A DNA stretch of 64,000 nucleotides, from NCBI RefSeq assembly GCF_004770155.1, contig NZ_RQFA01000026.1, positions 137,001-201,000 of the forward strand, given 5' to 3'. Source of the DNA: Leptospira gomenensis (GTDB lineage Bacteria; Spirochaetota; Leptospiria; Leptospirales; Leptospiraceae). This document shows, piece by piece, positions 52,674-63,699 of this stretch (positions are counted from its first letter, which is position 1; every line of letters starts with the position of its first letter). The position numbers and the translations under genes were made by a program. The notes below the pieces were generated by a model, which worked only from the letters and a program-made list of their open reading frames with translations, was not told the DNA's origin and searched no databases.

Positions 52674-54245
52674 TTATAATCCGGCACAAATCGAGGCCGC
52701 CGTATGTTCGGCTACTGCGGAGATGGTCATTACGGGATGGAAGCCGATGGAAGAAGGAATTACCGAGCCGTCCGCGATGAACAAATTCTTATAACCGAAC
52801 ACCTCTCCCGTTTCTGAAACGACACCTTTGTCGGGATTGGAAGCAAGAGTGCAGCCGCCCAAGGAGTGGACCGAAAGAATTCGATTGAACAAAAGAAACG
52901 TCGCGAGAGGACCGAACTGCCCGCCGTAAGCGTCCCCCACCTGTTGCATCGATGCCGTCATATTCTGAATCAATGTTTTGTTTTCTTTCGAATAGTTCCA
53001 GCGTATGTCGATGTTCTTTCCGCAGCGTACGATTCTTCCGTTGGCATTGTCCCTTCCTATGGCGAAAAGATTGGTCATATATTTCGGATCTCCTGCGCCC
53101 GGCGCTCCGGGAGGAAGAGGTTTGGAAAGTAATCCTTTTTTGAATACGAAAGGAAGGATCCATTCCAGACTTTTCCAAAAAATCGGTCCGATCAAACGAA
53201 GAAACCAATTCGGTTTTGCGATTCCCAAGGAAGCCAATACCGCCATCACCGGTTCGTTGAACGTAGGCGCGGCCATCGTGAATTGGAATCCTTTCGGAAA
53301 ATAATTGATCACCGTGGTTACGTCCGGTCCGTCCCAAGGTTTAAGATCCGTTTTACTCGATTCGATTCCGCCTAAAAAATCCCCGTTGCCCGAATAACCT
53401 TTGCCCAGATGTCTGCTGATGTCGGGAAGCGTTTTGTAACGATCTCTACTGTTGAAAAGAATTCGATGCGTTCCTAACGTGCCGGCGGAAAGAACCACAC
53501 GTTTGGCGAAAACCGAACGTGTTTCCCCCGTTTCGGTATTTTCGTAATATACGACGTATCCTTCACGTTTGTCCGGAGCGATATGGGTCACGTTGGAGTC
53601 GGTTTGGAATACCGCTCCGTTTTTTTGTGCGTCCGCAATATAATTAAAATCTAATGTATTTTTCGCACCGTGGTTGCACCCGAATTCGCATTCCGCACAA
53701 CGTTGACACGCCGATTGACCAGGCCTCGCCGCTTTCAACCAGCTTACGGCCTCGTCCGGATCGAAAAAGGAATGTTGGTTCAATTCGGCGGCTGCTTTGA
53801 ATTTGTTTCTTTTGGGAAGATCCCATTCTGCGGGAACCGGTTTTACGTCCAACTTCGTCGCAACCTTATCGTAGAAAGGATCCAGATATTTTCTGTTGAA
53901 GGGCGCAGGCCAGCGAGGATCGTCGAAAACCGCCTGGTCCGGTCGAATGTGGATATTCGCGTATATCAACGAACCTCCACCTAACCCCGATGCGGTGACT
54001 GTACCCAGTCCGCTGAAAAAGTTGAGTTCGTACAAGCCGAGGGATTTTCTTTTTTTGGGATATCTCCATAACAACCGATCCACGTTTCGCACGTCTCGTG
54101 GAAACGAACCCGGAGGATATTTCTTTCCCCTTTCCAAAACCAAAACCTTTTGTCCTTTTTCCGAAAGTCTTAGCGCGCTTATGGAGCCGCCGAAGCCGGA
54201 GCCGATTACGACGGCGTCGTAGTGTGAATTATTGTCAGACATCAT
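52674..54245 (-). CDS. GMC-family oxidoreductase (cholesterol-oxidase-like)
   Basis: 523 residues with FAD-binding VVIGSGFGGSISA at about residues 12-24, VTASGLGGGSLIYANI near residue 82, a CQRCAECEFGCNHGAKNTLD Cys cluster near residue 182 and a C-terminal VHSLGGCTLASN and LFIADGSVIPSSIGFHPVMTISAVAEH. Paralogue of 45106-46827, with the same Cys pattern. ATG start; 48 bases after the GMC-hydrolase gene on the same strand, so cotranscribed with it is likely. Confidence 0.92.
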   Translation of the reverse strand: MMSDNNSHYDAVVIGSGFGGSISALRLSEKGQKVLVLERGKKYPPGSFPRDVRNVDRLLWRYPKKRKSLGLYELNFFSGLGTVTASGLGGGSLIYANIHIRPDQAVFDDPRWPAPFNRKYLDPFYDKVATKLDVKPVPAEWDLPKRNKFKAAAELNQHSFFDPDEAVSWLKAARPGQSACQRCAECEFGCNHGAKNTLDFNYIADAQKNGAVFQTDSNVTHIAPDKREGYVVYYENTETGETRSVFAKRVVLSAGTLGTHRILFNSRDRYKTLPDISRHLGKGYSGNGDFLGGIESSKTDLKPWDGPDVTTVINYFPKGFQFTMAAPTFNEPVMAVLASLGIAKPNWFLRLIGPIFWKSLEWILPFVFKKGLLSKPLPPGAPGAGDPKYMTNLFAIGRDNANGRIVRCGKNIDIRWNYSKENKTLIQNMTASMQQVGDAYGGQFGPLATFLLFNRILSVHSLGGCTLASNPDKGVVSETGEVFGYKNLFIADGSVIPSSIGFHPVMTISAVAEHTAASICAGL

Positions 54246-54293
54246 TCCTTCCGTATGATAGTTTTTGAATACGTTTTTCGAATCGTACGCGAA

Positions 54294-57707
<3,414 letters not shown>

Positions 57708-58018
57708 TGTTTTTGCCTGGGTTAAATTGGCAAAATATTTCCAAAAAAGGAAAATACTGCAAGAAAAATAAGGATGTAGGAAACGATTTCGGGAATAATT
57801 CCCGAAGAGGGCTCTTATTTGAGACTCCGTCTCGGCCGGAATCTTTCCGCGACGGAAGGGCCGCTCCGATCTTTGCTTGACGTTCTATCAGGAAATTCTA
57901 AAGTAGATTCGTAGTTCGCATATGATTGTTTGATTCAAATCTGAAATCCGTACCTAACCGATTTTCCCGATGAGGAAAAGGCCGGTTCGTAACTTGATAA
58001 AAATTCAGAAGGAATCAA
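57708..58018. other. Promoter region between the GMC-hydrolase operon and rsgA
   Basis: About 310 bases between divergent genes. It holds the palindrome at 57788-57806 and, on the plus strand, TTGACG (57877-57882) with TAAAGT (57899-57904) at 16-base spacing as a plausible rsgA promoter. A further GAGAC/GTCTC pair is near 57822. Confidence 0.55.
57788..57806. promoter_or_regulatory. Perfect palindrome between the divergent genes
   Basis: TTCGGGAAT and ATTCCCGAA around one central base, a perfect 9-bp dyad, about 80 bases upstream of the GMC-hydrolase start. The one-base centre suits a dimeric DNA-binding protein better than an RNA hairpin. The binding protein is unknown. Confidence 0.55.
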
Positions 58019-59092
58019 ATGTCTCAATCAAACTCAATTCTCATCTCCTACGGCTGGGATCCCGATCGATCCGTCGCAGAATCCGAAACAACTCTGGAAC
58101 CCGGAAGGGTGATTTCCGTTTACGGAGAATATTCTAAAATCCTAATGCAAGACGGTGAACGACGGGGAATCGTTTCCGGAGTTCTTTCTTCCTCCGGCGA
58201 AAACCCAGTAACCGGCGATTGGGTCCTCGTTCGAAAGGTGGAAGGCGAAGATCTCTGCATCCTAGAGAAAATTCTTCCGAGAAAAACCTTTCTCAGACGA
58301 GCCAATCCAGGAAGACGCAACCAATCCCAAGCGATCGCGGCGAACATCGACCTTTTGCTCGTAGTGATGGGTTTGGACAACGATTTTAGTCCGAGAAGAA
58401 TCGAACGTTATCTGTTCTTGGCGAAACTCAGCGGAGCCGAAGTCGGAATCATACTGAACAAAACGGATCTTTGTGAAGATCCGGAAATCAGGATATCGCA
58501 GATCCGAGCGATTGCGGGTAACGCGCCGGTGGAAGCCATTTCTGCGTTGGATTCACAACAAACCGAATCGATCCGAAAATTCGTACATCCGGGAAAGACC
58601 GTCGCTTTTTTGGGTTCGTCGGGCGCGGGAAAATCGACAATCATCAATTCTTTGTTAGGTGAAGAGATACAGAAAACCAATGAAGTCAAACGTTCCGACG
58701 GAACTGGACGACATACCACCACACATCGAGAATTGTTCCTTCTGCCGGAAGGCGGGATTTTAATGGACAATCCCGGTATCCGGGAAGTGGGATTGTTTTC
58801 GGACGGAGACGGTGACGGGATCGAAGAGATTTTTCCGGAAATCGCTTCGGCGGCTTTTAACTGTCGTTTCGGCGATTGTTCCCATTCCGGCGAACCCGGT
58901 TGTGGAGTTTCCGCCGCGGTAATATCCGGAGAAATTTCAGAAGAACGTTATGCGTCCTTTATAAAATTAGGAAGGGAATTGCAGGCGATAAAGGCTTTGA
59001 ACGATCCGGAGGAGGCGAGAAAAAAAAAGCAAAAGGACAAACAGATGTCCAAGGCTCTTCAGAAAAGACTCAAGGATAAGGGGAGAATTTAA
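58019..59092 (+). CDS. rsgA: Ribosome small subunit-dependent GTPase A
   Basis: A circularly permuted GTPase that helps late assembly of the 30S subunit. The 357 residues have the OB-fold N-terminus, then the permuted motif order: NKTDLCED (G4), SALDS (G5), then GSSGAGKSTIINSLLG (G1), TTTHRELFLLPEGGILMDNPGIREVGL (G2/G3). The zinc cluster CRFGDCSHSGEPGCGV is near residue 280. The C-terminus is very basic (Lys/Arg). ATG with AAGGA eight bases upstream. A strong terminator follows 39 bases later, so it is a single-gene unit. Confidence 0.97.
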   Translation: MSQSNSILISYGWDPDRSVAESETTLEPGRVISVYGEYSKILMQDGERRGIVSGVLSSSGENPVTGDWVLVRKVEGEDLCILEKILPRKTFLRRANPGRRNQSQAIAANIDLLLVVMGLDNDFSPRRIERYLFLAKLSGAEVGIILNKTDLCEDPEIRISQIRAIAGNAPVEAISALDSQQTESIRKFVHPGKTVAFLGSSGAGKSTIINSLLGEEIQKTNEVKRSDGTGRHTTTHRELFLLPEGGILMDNPGIREVGLFSDGDGDGIEEIFPEIASAAFNCRFGDCSHSGEPGCGVSAAVISGEISEERYASFIKLGRELQAIKALNDPEEARKKKQKDKQMSKALQKRLKDKGRI

Positions 59093-59131
59093 ACTCCTAT
59101 TTTCGATCAACTTTTTCGATCCGAAGTGTTG

Positions 59132-59165
59132 GCCGGGCATTCGCTCTAGGGTGCCCGGCTTTTTA
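59132..59165 (+). terminator. Intrinsic terminator of rsgA
   Basis: GCCGGGCA at 59132-59139 and TGCCCGGC at 59152-59159, a perfect 8-bp stem with a 12-base loop, followed directly by T5 (59160-59164). Confidence 0.95.
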
Positions 59166-59179
59166 CATTTTGATTCGTT

Positions 59180-59317
59180 TTAGTCTTTTCGTTGCCATAG
59201 GAATTTTTTACAGAACATCCAGAATAAACCCGCGAATATACCTACGATAAACCAAGAAACGAATGTGCTAAATACCGAATAACGCAACACCCCGATCAGG
59301 ATTTCGTTTTCGCTCAT
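59180..59317 (-). CDS. Small single-pass membrane protein, 45 aa
   Basis: A 45-codon ATG frame whose start overlaps the stop of the DUF1353-like gene by 4 bases (ATGA). A strong ribosome site, GGAGG, sits ten bases before the ATG. The first 12 residues are polar, then a hydrophobic helix (about 13-36, containing VSWFIVGIFAGLFWMF), then a basic end KKFLWQRKD. This organisation fits a small membrane protein at the end of the phage-like operon, for example a holin-like or regulatory peptide; this is only a suggestion. Confidence 0.6.
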   Translation of the reverse strand: MSENEILIGVLRYSVFSTFVSWFIVGIFAGLFWMFCKKFLWQRKD

Positions 59318-59748
59318 GGCGCCGTCCTCCATTCCGCACGTTCATCCGACGGTTTCGCCGAAGACTCGCCGAACCAACGGACGAAATTATATACGTAGGA
59401 AGCACGAAAGGAACTCATACCGTCCTCGAGACAGATTTTTTTTAGAACCAGATCGGCCTGTTTTCTGTACGACTTGAAATCCAGCTTTTTTTCGCGCATC
59501 AACTGATACAACGCGTCGTGTACGAGAGATCCCCTGATGAAGTTTTTCGTATCGTTTGTCGGACCGCTCGGTCCGTCCCAGGCGTAACCTGCTTCGATTC
59601 TGAGCCTTCCATCTCGTGAAATTTCCACGAAACTTTTTATGTCGGGATTTCCTATATTCAGATTCGTTTCTGTAGCAATTCCGGTAGGGAAAGTATAAGT
59701 TTTCAGAAGTTGATATTTATAGTTTTTGATGTTCTTATATAGAATCAT
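59314..59748 (-). CDS. DUF1353-like phage protein
   Basis: 144 residues from the ATG at 59748; a GTG two codons earlier is possible, but AGGAGG spacing suits the ATG better. The segment LRIEAGYAWDGPSGPTNDTKNFIRGSLVHDALYQLMRE is the DUF1353 hallmark, found in tailed-phage proteins and prophages. Role is unknown in general. The 45-aa membrane gene overlaps its stop. Upstream in the operon lies a gap of 140 bases to the 59890 gene. Confidence 0.75.
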   Translation of the reverse strand: MILYKNIKNYKYQLLKTYTFPTGIATETNLNIGNPDIKSFVEISRDGRLRIEAGYAWDGPSGPTNDTKNFIRGSLVHDALYQLMREKKLDFKSYRKQADLVLKKICLEDGMSSFRASYVYNFVRWFGESSAKPSDERAEWRTAP

Positions 59749-59889
59749 ATTCACTGATCCTCCTTGTGATCCGGTACGAAAGAAACGAATGATCGGATCA
59801 TCCTCGTATCTTTCCTATACCAAAAAAATAGTTTATTATAATATTTGAATTTTTATTCTTTCGCAATTCGAATGTCGGCTTACCTTTTT

Positions 59890-60363
59890 TTATAGGGGCT
59901 TGTTTTCTTTTAAAAAGGCGCGGTATTTGTCCGCAAAGGCAAGGATTTCCTCCGGAGCGGGGATTAGTCCCCTTTTTTCCCTTTCCTTGTCTTCTCGATA
60001 AATTCCGCGTATTTCCTCGATCGGCAGTTTCCACGATTGTTCGACCGCTTTCACGTAACGTACTGTATTTCGAATTCCTTTTATCACGTCCGCCAGATGC
60101 TCCCTGTATACCGGCTTTCCGTTTTTCGAATTTTCATTTTTAAGAATATAAGAATATTGGAATGCGATATCCGTAAGGCTAAATCCGGATTCGTAAACCA
60201 CCGCTCCCAAACGAGGAGAAAGGGATCTTCCCCTTCTGGACCGGATCGTTACGCCGTTGAAATTACTCCGTTTATACTGCGTCTTCCGGAGCGGAACTCC
60301 GGCGTTCGCTTCCGCCGCAATTTCGAACCGTGTCCGCTCGTTGAAAAGCGGTAAGCCGCTCAT
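59890..60363 (-). CDS. Hypothetical phage-like protein, 157 aa
   Basis: ATG at 60363 overlaps the stop of the zinc-ribbon gene by 3 bases (ATGA arrangement). A longer GTG start at 60372 is less likely. It is rich in Arg and Lys (RSRRGRSLSPR near residue 40), with helices after residue 80 (HLADVIKGIRNTVRYVKAVE). No domain recognised. Part of the leftward seven-gene set. Confidence 0.6.
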   Translation of the reverse strand: MSGLPLFNERTRFEIAAEANAGVPLRKTQYKRSNFNGVTIRSRRGRSLSPRLGAVVYESGFSLTDIAFQYSYILKNENSKNGKPVYREHLADVIKGIRNTVRYVKAVEQSWKLPIEEIRGIYREDKEREKRGLIPAPEEILAFADKYRAFLKENKPL

Positions 60364-60545
60364 ACGGTCCACTCCGATTTCGGATCGGAGGAGACCGCTT
60401 CCACGTCGTAGTCACGCGGCCGAATCCTTTCGAAGTACGGAATCATCTCGTGGAATTTCCTGCGTATACATTCCGCGCAGAGATCCGTTTGTTGTAATAC
60501 GTTCCGATTTCCGCAATCGGGGCATGTTTTAGAGTCCGTATTCAT
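60360..60545 (-). CDS. Small zinc-ribbon protein, 61 aa
   Basis: Residues 8-26 are CPDCGNRNVLQQTDLCAEC, a two-CxxC zinc knuckle typical of small phage or accessory DNA-binding proteins. The rest is charged. Starts 2 bases after the stop of the upstream gene, overlaps the following one. Confidence 0.7.
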   Translation of the reverse strand: MNTDSKTCPDCGNRNVLQQTDLCAECIRRKFHEMIPYFERIRPRDYDVEAVSSDPKSEWTV

Positions 60546-60547
60546 TC

Positions 60548-60751
60548 TTATTCTCCGATCATTTGTTCGTTCGCCCGTTCCGAAAATTCACCCGTAATCG
60601 CTCGATCCCCGACCAATGTCTCAAAGATGGCGCAACGGCTCGAAAGACTTTCGATGATCTCCGGAGCGTTTCTATCGCAGCCGTCTTCCTTTTTCAGTTT
60701 AGAAACGAGAATATTTCGTCTCGTTCTGGAGATACGTTCGACCGCGTTCAT
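60548..60751 (-). CDS. Hypothetical small protein, 67 aa
   Basis: I place the start at the ATG at 60751, which overlaps the stop of the preceding gene by one base (TGATG), rather than at the ATG ten codons earlier (60781), which would overlap that gene far more. It is Arg/Glu-rich and helical, with RISRTRRNILVSKLKKEDG near the start. No domain recognised. Confidence 0.55.
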   Translation of the reverse strand: MNAVERISRTRRNILVSKLKKEDGCDRNAPEIIESLSSRCAIFETLVGDRAITGEFSERANEQMIGE

Positions 60752-61056
60752 CACTCGCCTTCCTCTTCTTCTAAAATACATTCAAGAACGCTTATGAACT
60801 CGCGGATTTTTTCCCGATCCGCGCCGCATATTTTTGTCATTTCGTTTTTCATCAGAAACAGGGAAGTAATCGTTTTATCCTCCATCTCTTCGTGGTCGTT
60901 CCATCGCCAATCGAACGTAACGAATCGTTCTCTGGCGTATTCGGCGATTTGTGTGATCGATTTTTCCTTTATCTCGGACAAAATAACCGGATCCAGGTTA
61001 TCCCGTATCTTGCCGGTAAGTTCCGTAGTCGAAGCTGCGGGTTGTGCGTGTCTCAT
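60751..61056 (-). CDS. Hypothetical small protein, 101 aa
   Basis: Strong ribosome site (AAGGAG) before the ATG. Helical throughout, with a Trp-rich centre (VTFDWRWNDHEEMED) and an acidic end (LEEEEGE). No domain recognised. Second gene of the leftward set; its stop overlaps the next start by one base. Confidence 0.65.
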   Translation of the reverse strand: MRHAQPAASTTELTGKIRDNLDPVILSEIKEKSITQIAEYARERFVTFDWRWNDHEEMEDKTITSLFLMKNEMTKICGADREKIREFISVLECILEEEEGE

Positions 61057-61060
61057 TTTT

Positions 61061-61291
61061 TTAATCTCCTTTTTGCGGATTTAAAATACGTGTTGGGCGT
61101 TCGGCCCGTTTTAACTTTATATTCAATTTTTTGAATGTTTTTGGGATTCCAAGCGAAAGGCATTGTCCGTTTAAACTTCTACAAAGACGTTCGTAACTCG
61201 GCTCCGCTTCCGTTGCGAACGTCGTCGGGGATTCCATTTTAAGCGTGAAAAAGATGAATTCCCCGCATTGCTCTTCCTTAACGACGATCAT
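61061..61291 (-). CDS. Hypothetical small protein, 76 aa; first gene of the leftward phage-like operon
   Basis: Strong ribosome site (AAGGAGG) before the ATG. Starts MIVVKEEQCGEFIFFTLKMES, with a mid-segment ERLCRSLNGQCLSLGIP and a basic end. It is the first gene after the promoter at 61406-61434. No domain recognised. Confidence 0.65.
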   Translation of the reverse strand: MIVVKEEQCGEFIFFTLKMESPTTFATEAEPSYERLCRSLNGQCLSLGIPKTFKKLNIKLKRAERPTRILNPQKGD

Positions 61292-61405
61292 TCTTCCTCC
61301 TTTTTGTGATTGCGATTCAGCTTACGTCTGCGAGCTTTGTGCCATACAAAAGACCGGCATTCTTTGACAAACCAGGCGTTCTCCGGCGTTTTTTCACCGG
61401 AAACT

Positions 61406-61434
61406 ATTATACGTTAAAAATGTATTTTGGTCAA
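61406..61434 (-). promoter_or_regulatory. Consensus promoter of the leftward phage-like operon
   Basis: On the minus strand TTGACC (61429-61434) and TATAAT (61406-61411) are 17 bases apart, an almost ideal sigma-70 promoter that reads into the 61291 gene. An operator-like site covers the -10 box and most of the spacer. Confidence 0.9.
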
Positions 61435-61456
61435 TCAAAAATACGATAAAAATGTA
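61410..61456. promoter_or_regulatory. Operator-like 15-bp sites at the operon promoter and at the repressor start
   Basis: TACGTTAAAAATGTA at 61410-61424 and TACGATAAAAATGTA at 61442-61456 match at all but one base. Each is a quasi-palindrome with TAC/GTA ends. The first overlaps the -10 of the leftward promoter, the second overlaps the start codon of the XRE repressor (61452-61454), so a repressor could shut both genes. An intervening GTATTTTG / CAAAAATAC pair adds symmetry. Confidence 0.65.
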
Positions 61457-61850
61457 TAGGCTCGATAAAAAATTTCCGGAGCGTTTGAAAAAACTGATCG
61501 AAACGCTGGGGTTATCTCAGGCGGAATTCGCGAGGTCCATCGACCTAAAACCTGCGTTTATCAGCGACCTAATCAAAGAACGCGCTAAAAGTTTTTCACA
61601 GGAATCTTTGGTGCGTTTGAGGACGGAACACAATCTCAATCCGCTTTGGTTGATCGCCGGAGAAGGTGAAATGTTCGTTTCTTCCGCGGAAGCGAAATCG
61701 GATCGTGAAACGGACCGTTATCGTACGTTGTTGAGAAAGTTGCGATCCAAACCGCGTCTGGAGGCTCTTTTGGAGGATATTTTGGAAATTCCGGATTCCG
61801 AATTGGAATCTTTGAGTTTGATCGTGGAAAAATTCAAAAAGAAAAAGTAA
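61452..61850 (+). CDS. XRE-type repressor, phage CI-like
   Basis: 132 residues with an N-terminal HTH (LKKLIETLGLSQAEFARSIDLKPAFISDLIKERA, about 12-45), then NLNPLWLIAGEGEMFV, the usual tail of this HTH group that links to the next domain, and a coiled C-terminus (EDILEIPDSELESLSLIVEKFKKKK). No peptidase domain, so it is not a LexA-like self-cleaver. Divergent from the seven-gene leftward operon, with a promoter and two operator-like sites in between. Confidence 0.9.
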   Translation: MYRLDKKFPERLKKLIETLGLSQAEFARSIDLKPAFISDLIKERAKSFSQESLVRLRTEHNLNPLWLIAGEGEMFVSSAEAKSDRETDRYRTLLRKLRSKPRLEALLEDILEIPDSELESLSLIVEKFKKKK

Positions 61851-62036
61851 TTAACGTACTTCTAATTTAGAAAAAGCTAAATCGATTATCTCCGAAACAT
61901 AAGCATGTCTTAGAACTTGGATCGATTCCGTAGACGTTTGAAAATCCAGTTCGAAACGTTTTAAGGCCGATTCCACTTCCCAAAATAGAAGTTCCCGTAT
62001 TTCCTGAGCGGAGTCCAATTTTTTCACCAACAACAA
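61851..62036 (-). CDS. Possible small helical protein, 61 aa
   Basis: TTG start with no clear ribosome site, so doubtful. The composition is protein-like: an amphipathic helix IRELLFWEVESALKRFELDF and a second ILRHAYVSEIIDLAFSKLEV. Its stop abuts the repressor stop, tail to tail. Confidence 0.35.
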   Translation of the reverse strand: MLLVKKLDSAQEIRELLFWEVESALKRFELDFQTSTESIQVLRHAYVSEIIDLAFSKLEVR

Positions 62037-62490
62037 GTGCTATTTATTTGTTTAGTATGTGAATGCCCCCCGACAAAATCCATCCAAAATCGGTAAATGT
62101 GTTTTTTTTTCGTCTTTCTCGGATCGCTTTTTCTAAATCGGTGCATATCGACAAAGATCGGAAATTGGACGCGAAATTTTCTCTATGTCACATTACTTTT
62201 CGAAGCCCGACCTATGAAAGAACGTTTCCGTTTTGTCGAAGACTGATAATTTTATAAAAATTGAATATACGTTCGGCCACATGGATCGCGGCATGATTTT
62301 CTTCTTTTGTCGATGGTTCAAATTCGGAATTTTGACGAAAGATTCGGTTTGGTTTAATCGAAGAATTCGTATTCGTAAGTTTTGCGTTAACCGCGTTTTA
62401 TCGAATTTGGCCGAGGATGAATGTGCGGTCCCAAATCGGTTCGTTTCGAAAGCACTTGACAAATTTTGAATGTAATTCAAAGCCTTCCGC
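62037..62490. other. AT-rich gap before the excisionase-like gene
   Basis: About 450 bases. Near its right end TTGACA (62456-62461) lies four bases before a perfect palindrome (62465-62481). Open frames on either strand here lack ribosome sites and are not called. Confidence 0.45.
62465..62481. promoter_or_regulatory. Perfect palindrome just upstream of the HTH_17-type gene
   Basis: TTTGAAT and ATTCAAA around GTA, a 7-bp dyad, 10 bases before the ATG of the 62491 gene and directly after a TTGACA box. It is placed like an operator for autoregulation; I found no good -10. Confidence 0.6.
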
Positions 62491-62796
62491 ATGAGTGCTA
62501 TTAAAGGTAATACAAGAAAAGGATCCCTATTGAAAACCGTAAAACGGGAGGACGATCGGTCCCAAAAAAGCGGCGAAATCCGTAAGGAGGACGGCGCTTC
62601 CGAAACGACGATTCCTCGTCTTTTGAGAACGAAAGAAGCCGCGTTTTATCTGAATCTTTCGGTGAGAACGTTTACGCAATACGTTCTCGATTATGAAATC
62701 CCGTTCATCGAATGGAGTCCTCGCGTAAGAAGATTTCTCGTCTCCGATTTGGATCGTATCGCTCTTTCGCTCAGAACAAAACGGCAGGTGAGTTGA
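62491..62796 (+). CDS. Excisionase/HTH_17-type DNA-binding protein
   Basis: 101 residues; the first 40 are charged and disordered. The HTH lies in RLLRTKEAAFYLNLSVRTFTQYVLDYEIPFIEWSPRVRRFLVSDLDRIALSLR, the winged-helix pattern of excisionases, Mor/MerR-like small regulators and phage or plasmid proteins (residues about 43-94). It is likely to bind DNA as a recombination helper or a local regulator. No integrase is near. ATG start. Confidence 0.8.
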   Translation: MSAIKGNTRKGSLLKTVKREDDRSQKSGEIRKEDGASETTIPRLLRTKEAAFYLNLSVRTFTQYVLDYEIPFIEWSPRVRRFLVSDLDRIALSLRTKRQVS

Positions 62797-62859
62797 AGTA
62801 TTCCGTTCTTATCCTTCCTGAGTCGCGGAAATTTCGTTAGCGGCGGATCGATCGTAATG

Positions 62860-62960
62860 ACGTCCGTTGTCGCCTTGGCGGCGGGAAGTTCGTATGGTAT
62901 CTTTTACATACGATCGATAACGGTCGTATCTTCGTAAAACCCGCCCGAGTGCGGGTTCTC
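62860..62960. repeat. Cluster of two hairpin-forming inverted repeats
   Basis: Near 62908-62930 ATACGATCG and CGGTCGTAT pair with one mismatch around ATAA. At about 62939-62958 AACCCGC and GCGGGTT pair perfectly around a six-base loop, ending 19 bases before the next ATG. They could be a leader structure or operator sites. Confidence 0.5.
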
Positions 62961-62976
62961 GTCGAAAAGAGGGCTC

Positions 62977-63210
62977 ATGGAAGTTTCAAAGATTGGTCGA
63001 TTAAAATTAGGAATCAAAGATTTATTGGTGATTTCGGGATTTATTCTCTCGGCGTCGTTCCAATACAACGCCATGTATAAGGATCATGAGATCCGGATCG
63101 TGAAGATAGAAACCGAGATGACTTCGATTTCGAAGGATTTATCGGAAATCAAAACGGACGTAAAAGATCTGATCAAACTCGCTTCGATCAAGGTCAGGAA
63201 ATCGGAATAA
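62977..63210 (+). CDS. Small membrane coiled-coil protein, 77 aa, holin-associated type possible
   Basis: A hydrophobic helix (LLVISGFILSASFQY, about 17-31) is followed by a coiled coil with heptad spacing (IRIVKIETEMTSISKDLSEIKTDVKDLIKLASI). This matches the layout of XhlA-like haemolysin/holin-associated proteins and many phage accessory proteins, though no residue-level match is asserted. ATG with AGAGGG upstream; the leader has a hairpin. Confidence 0.65.
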   Translation: MEVSKIGRLKLGIKDLLVISGFILSASFQYNAMYKDHEIRIVKIETEMTSISKDLSEIKTDVKDLIKLASIKVRKSE

Positions 63211-63699
63211 AAACGAAGAAGAAGTAACGCGGCTTTCCCTTCGGGATTAACGACAATGTATGGAAAATGTATTTCAGAATTTTATAATATTCTCCGGAAT
63301 ACGTCCAGAATCTCCGATTTCGTCACTTTGACGACGTATGATTGATGCGCGCTTTCGGAGGATCGGATCGTTGCAAACGAAAAGACGTTTACGATTCCAA
63401 GGATCAATCGGAACATTTTGACCTCCCGATGAAAACCAACGAGATTCCTTTGGGGATCGTGAAAAAGCGGAGATCGGGACGAGCTTTGCCGTTATTTAGA
63501 AACGGGAAACCATTCCTCGGAGTTCCGAGCGCGTTTTATCCGGAAAAGATAACGATCGATCTTCCGTTGCGATCGTGTACGGTGCTTGACGGTTCCGTCC
63601 GCGGGATTTATATGTTACGAAAGAAATTTCAGATCTTTTTTTTCGGGATTTTTTCCGTTTTTTACGAACCGAAACGACTCGAACCGGGACTTTATACGT
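63211..63699. other. Gap before the sigma factor gene
   Basis: About 490 bases. A 181-codon plus-strand frame at 63342-63887 crosses it but overlaps the sigma factor in another frame and has basic, low-complexity composition, so I do not call it. No clear promoter or terminator. Confidence 0.45.
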
